Assembly (NCBI GenBank): GCA_023418435.1
Contig: JAEZZT010000020.1
Coordinates: 1-11,579 of the forward strand
DNA length: 11,579 bases
Origin: Bacillota bacterium
GTDB lineage: Bacteria; Bacillota; Negativicutes; Veillonellales; Negativicoccaceae
Direction: 5' to 3'
Below are positions 9,425 to 11,579 of the stretch, in pieces. The position numbers were made by a program, and so were the translations under genes. The notes below the pieces were generated by a model that saw only the letters and a program-made list of their open reading frames with translations, made no database searches and had not been told where the DNA came from. The first letter of the stretch is position 1. Each line of letters starts with the position of its first letter.

Positions 9425-9443
9425 AGATATACAGAGATATCTA
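9424..9443 (+). promoter_or_regulatory. Inverted repeat over the fabK transcription start, possible operator
   Basis: TAGATAT and ATATCTA form perfect 7-nt arms separated by 6 nt (acagag). The repeat begins at the last base of the -10 box and spans the predicted start site. This is a typical repressor-site position. It does not resemble the FapR or FabT consensus as I know them. The AT-rich arms could also arise by chance. Confidence 0.35.
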
Positions 9444-9464
9444 AAACGGAAAGGAAGAGATGGT

Positions 9465-10406
9465 ATGAAAACAAAATTGACAGAATTATTGGGCATTCAG
9501 TACCCGATTATTCAAGGGGCCATGGCTTGGATTTCGGAGTCCGACTTGGTGAGTGCCGTTGCTAATGCCGGTGCCACCGGTGTCATCGCAACGGGCGGTT
9601 TCAGCACGGATTATGTGCGCAACCAGATCCGTCGTGCCAAAGAGTTGACGGACAAGCCTTTCGGCGTCAACTTGATGTTGCAGGCTCCGAACAAAGATGA
9701 TGTGTTGGAAATTATTTGCGAGGAAAAAGTAGCCTTTGCGACAATCGGCGCCGGCAATCCGGTTCCTTATTTCGAACCGTTGCATGCGGCAGGAGTCAAA
9801 GCAATTCCCGTCGTTCCCAGTGTCAAGCTCGCCAAGCGCGTGCAGGAAAAAGGTGCCGATGCAGTAGTTATCGAAGGCTTTGAGGCCGGTGGTCATGACG
9901 GGATGTTGACCACGATGGCATTGATGACCAACGTCATTCCGGAGGTAGAGATCCCGGTAGTCGTGGCCGGTTCCATCGTGGACGGTCGCGGTATGGCAGC
10001 TGCTCTCATCATGGGAGCTTGCGGTGTCCAAATGGGATCGCGTTTCCTCTTGTCCGAAGAGTGCCATGTACATGCCAATGCCAAACAGGCAATCATCGCG
10101 GCAACGGATACCGATACCGCTTTGACCGGGTTCACTCGCGGTAACAACGTGCGCGGTCTGAAGAGCGCCTTCACCGAGGAATATCTCCGCCTGGAACGCG
10201 AAGGTGCTGCGGATGAAGTCCTCACCGCTTTGAGCCGCGGTACGAACCGCTTGGCCGCGGTCGACGGCGATACGGTTAACGGCCTCGTGCAGGTCGGCCA
10301 AGGCTTGAATCGCTTGACCCGCATTCAACCGGCTGCCGAAATCGTGGAAGAAGTCATGTCCGAAGCGATTGCTTTGTTGAAAAATGCGCCGAAATTAGTG
10401 GAGTAA
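9465..10406 (+). CDS. fabK: Enoyl-[acyl-carrier-protein] reductase, FMN-dependent (FabK type)
   Basis: FabK carries out the final reduction of the fatty-acid elongation cycle (trans-2-enoyl-ACP to acyl-ACP) using FMN and NAD(P)H. It is a TIM-barrel flavoprotein of the nitronate monooxygenase/2-nitropropane dioxygenase superfamily. The 313 residues match the family. Visible are the start MKTKLTELLGIQYPIIQGAMAW (1-22), TDKPFGVNLML (62-72), TIGAGNP (93-99), PVVPSVKLAKR (115-125), catalytic-type His144 in EAGGHDG, and the FMN-phosphate region AGSIVDGRGMAAALIMGACG (168-187). Overall agreement with pneumococcal FabK, including His144, argues against plain nitronate monooxygenase. The ATG at 9465 has AAGGA about 9 nt upstream. 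An in-frame ATG at 9396 would lie in the promoter. FabK-type reductases are known to be insensitive to triclosan. It stands outside a fab cluster, 3 nt before the next gene. Confidence 0.92.
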   Translation: MKTKLTELLGIQYPIIQGAMAWISESDLVSAVANAGATGVIATGGFSTDYVRNQIRRAKELTDKPFGVNLMLQAPNKDDVLEIICEEKVAFATIGAGNPVPYFEPLHAAGVKAIPVVPSVKLAKRVQEKGADAVVIEGFEAGGHDGMLTTMALMTNVIPEVEIPVVVAGSIVDGRGMAAALIMGACGVQMGSRFLLSEECHVHANAKQAIIAATDTDTALTGFTRGNNVRGLKSAFTEEYLRLEREGAADEVLTALSRGTNRLAAVDGDTVNGLVQVGQGLNRLTRIQPAAEIVEEVMSEAIALLKNAPKLVE

Positions 10407-10409
10407 CCT

Positions 10410-10967
10410 ATGTATACATATGATGGTATTGAATATCAAGGCATCACTCCGCAGATGCCGGACAATGTCTATATTGCTAAAGGTGCCGTTGTCGTCGGCG
10501 ATGTGCGCATCGGCGAATGGGCCAGCTTCTGGTACAATGCGGTAGCACGCGGTGATGTCGACTACATTTCTGTCGGCACATGCACCAATATTCAAGATTT
10601 GGTCTGCCTGCATGTAGCCAAAGGTTATCCCTGCGTGATCGGTGACTATGTCACGGTCGGGCATAGCGCTGTCATTCATGGCTGCACTATCGAAGACCAT
10701 TGTCTTATCGGCATGGGAGCAACCATTCTCAATGGTGCTCATATCGGTCGCGGCTCCGTCATTGCCGCCGGAGCATTGGTGTTGGAAAATCAGGTGATCC
10801 CGCCGAATTCCTTGGTCGTCGGAGTACCTGCCAAAGTCGTACGTACCCACGACAAAATTCATGCACTGCATCAACAGGCACTCAAGTACAAAGACGAATG
10901 GACATTGGATTACGGATTGTATCCGGATGCCCCCGGCGAACATTACGACGGAGGTCCGATCATTTAA
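10410..10967 (+). CDS. Gamma-class carbonic anhydrase family protein (left-handed beta-helix)
   Basis: This 185-residue protein is built of hexapeptide repeats (about residues 17-130) that form a left-handed beta-helix, a trimeric fold. Three histidines in the gamma carbonic anhydrase spacing are present: His68 (CLHV), His85 (VTVGH) and His90 (AVIHGC), expected to bind zinc or iron across subunit interfaces. Arg47 and Asp49 (VARGDV), TNIQD (59-63) and LIGMGATILNGAHIG (99-113) are also family hallmarks. Members called YrdA/PaaY/CaiE-like share this pattern, and many have little or no measured carbonic anhydrase activity, so the reaction (CO2 hydration) is likely but not certain. It starts 3 nt after the fabK stop, with GGAG 6 nt upstream, so the two are co-transcribed and probably coupled. 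It ends just before a strong terminator. Confidence 0.92.
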   Translation: MYTYDGIEYQGITPQMPDNVYIAKGAVVVGDVRIGEWASFWYNAVARGDVDYISVGTCTNIQDLVCLHVAKGYPCVIGDYVTVGHSAVIHGCTIEDHCLIGMGATILNGAHIGRGSVIAAGALVLENQVIPPNSLVVGVPAKVVRTHDKIHALHQQALKYKDEWTLDYGLYPDAPGEHYDGGPII

Positions 10968-10971
10968 AAGC

Positions 10972-11005
10972 AAAACACTTGGAACATATGTTCCAAGTGT
11001 TTTTT
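10972..11005. terminator. Bidirectional rho-independent terminator between the carbonic anhydrase gene and recG
   Basis: A perfect 32-nt palindrome (arms 10972-10987 and 10988-11003) can fold into a long hairpin with loop around CATATG. It is followed by T residues to 11005 on the plus strand, and on the minus strand by four T residues, GC and more T. It begins 4 nt after the carbonic anhydrase stop and lies 6 nt beyond the recG stop, so it can end both convergent transcripts. Confidence 0.9.
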
Positions 11006-11011
11006 ATTGAC

Positions 11012-11579
11012 TCAATGATACAGCATTTCCAAAAAATTCTCCCCGAAACGCCGTTGCAATTCACGTTTCAGCATCGGCGATTCACTGTCCACATAGTTTT
11101 CCGCCGCCTCGCGCGCCTCCAATAGTAAGGGCAAATCGTGCACCAAGTCGGCAACCTTGAGATCCGGCAAGCCATGTTGGCGATAGCCGAAAAGCTCTCC
11201 GGCCCCCCGCATCAACAAATCTTTTTCCGCCAGGACGAAACCGTCCTGCGTTTCTTCCATAAAACGTAGCCGCTGCTGCGCATTTTCCGATTTACTGTCA
11301 CTCATCAACAAACAATAGGACTGGCTGTCGCCGCGCCCAACCCGTCCTCGCAATTGATGCAGTTGTGACAGCCCGAAGCGCTCCGCCCCATCGATATACA
11401 TAATCGTGGCATTCGGTACATTGACGCCCACTTCCACCACACTGGTCGCTACCAACATATGGTATTCCCCACGAGCGAAAGCCTGCATCACTTGTTGCTT
11501 TTCTTCACTCTTCAAGCTGCCGTACACCAAGCCGCAGCCGTATTCACCGAAACGTTGCTGCTTCTCCGCATAGACCTCA
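11012..11579 (-). CDS. recG: ATP-dependent DNA helicase RecG, C-terminal part
   Basis: RecG remodels stalled replication forks and branch-migrates Holliday junctions. Only the last 188 codons lie in the window, in the second helicase (RecA-like) domain and the C-terminal tail. The complete protein is about 680 residues. Visible are helicase motif V, VATSVVEVGVNVPNA, then AERFGLSQLHQLRGRVGRG (motif VI) and the RecG-specific DLLMRGAGELFGYRQHG segment before the C-terminal tail. VEVGVNVP together with ERFGLSQLHQLRGRVGRG distinguishes it from Mfd, which has a related translocase domain. The frame is open to the right edge, with the first whole codon at 11578. Nothing looks damaged. It is convergent with the fabK unit and shares its terminator. 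Confidence 0.95.
   Translation of the reverse strand, partial: EVYAEKQQRFGEYGCGLVYGSLKSEEKQQVMQAFARGEYHMLVATSVVEVGVNVPNATIMYIDGAERFGLSQLHQLRGRVGRGDSQSYCLLMSDSKSENAQQRLRFMEETQDGFVLAEKDLLMRGAGELFGYRQHGLPDLKVADLVHDLPLLLEAREAAENYVDSESPMLKRELQRRFGENFLEMLYH

Noticed and set aside
9396..9464. Upstream start for fabK at 9396 or 9414.
   Set aside because: Both ATGs fall within the predicted promoter (-35 and -10). The start at 9465 matches known FabK N-termini and has a ribosome binding site.
11012..11579. Possibility that the right-edge helicase is Mfd rather than RecG.
   Set aside because: The VEVGVNVP and AERFGLSQLHQLRGRVGRG motifs and the RGAGELFGYRQHG tail fit RecG, and the gene ends shortly afterwards as RecG does.

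Overview
The window reads as a mid-GC chromosomal segment of a Bacillota (Firmicutes) bacterium. The main evidence is a complete central-glycolysis operon headed by a CggR-type repressor, in the order cggR-gap-pgk-tpiA-gpmI-eno known from Bacillus and many clostridia. Other support comes from the FabK-type enoyl-ACP reductase, the YitT/DUF2179 membrane protein, strong AGGAGG-type ribosome binding sites and sigma-A-like promoters. The base composition and gene mix would suit a member of the Negativicutes, but that is only a guess. No mobile element, CRISPR array, rRNA, tRNA or phage gene is visible, and no gene-free stretch exceeds about 135 bases.

Layout, left to right. (1) 1-792, minus: ispE, the CDP-methylerythritol kinase of the non-mevalonate isoprenoid pathway, cut by the window edge. 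(2) 793-919: a short divergent region whose two predicted promoters point at each other. (3) 920-1897, plus: a YitT-family membrane protein, ending at a strong bidirectional hairpin terminator shared with eno. (4) 8780 down to 1930, minus: cggR, gap, pgk, tpiA, gpmI and eno, packed with overlaps or near-zero gaps. The only real spacer is 42 nt between gap and pgk, and it holds a GC-rich hairpin. (5) 8781-8913: a divergent control region. It holds a sigma-A promoter for cggR, a 19-nt perfect palindrome just downstream of the predicted start that fits a CggR operator half-site, and an extended -10 promoter for the divergent gene. (6) 8914-9342, plus: a small GNAT acetyltransferase. (7) 9465-10967, plus: fabK and a gamma-class carbonic anhydrase homologue in a tight two-gene unit with its own promoter and a palindrome at the predicted transcription start. 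(8) 10972-11005: a second bidirectional terminator, then the 3' end of recG on the minus strand, running off the right edge.

How it works together: the five enzymes convert glyceraldehyde 3-phosphate/dihydroxyacetone phosphate to phosphoenolpyruvate. CggR, which in Bacillus subtilis senses fructose-1,6-bisphosphate, is expected to block transcription of its own operon when glycolytic flux is low. The operator position, about 25 nt inside the transcript, fits the roadblock mode described for B. subtilis. FabK performs the last reduction of each fatty-acid elongation cycle. The carbonic anhydrase homologue beside it could help supply bicarbonate for acetyl-CoA carboxylase, but that link is inference.

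The region is largely ordinary housekeeping DNA and I see no undescribed multi-gene system. The items most worth a second look are the single-palindrome CggR operator, the palindrome over the fabK start site, the face-to-face ispE/yitT promoters, the gap-pgk hairpin and the altered DGYHE-like motif in IspE.
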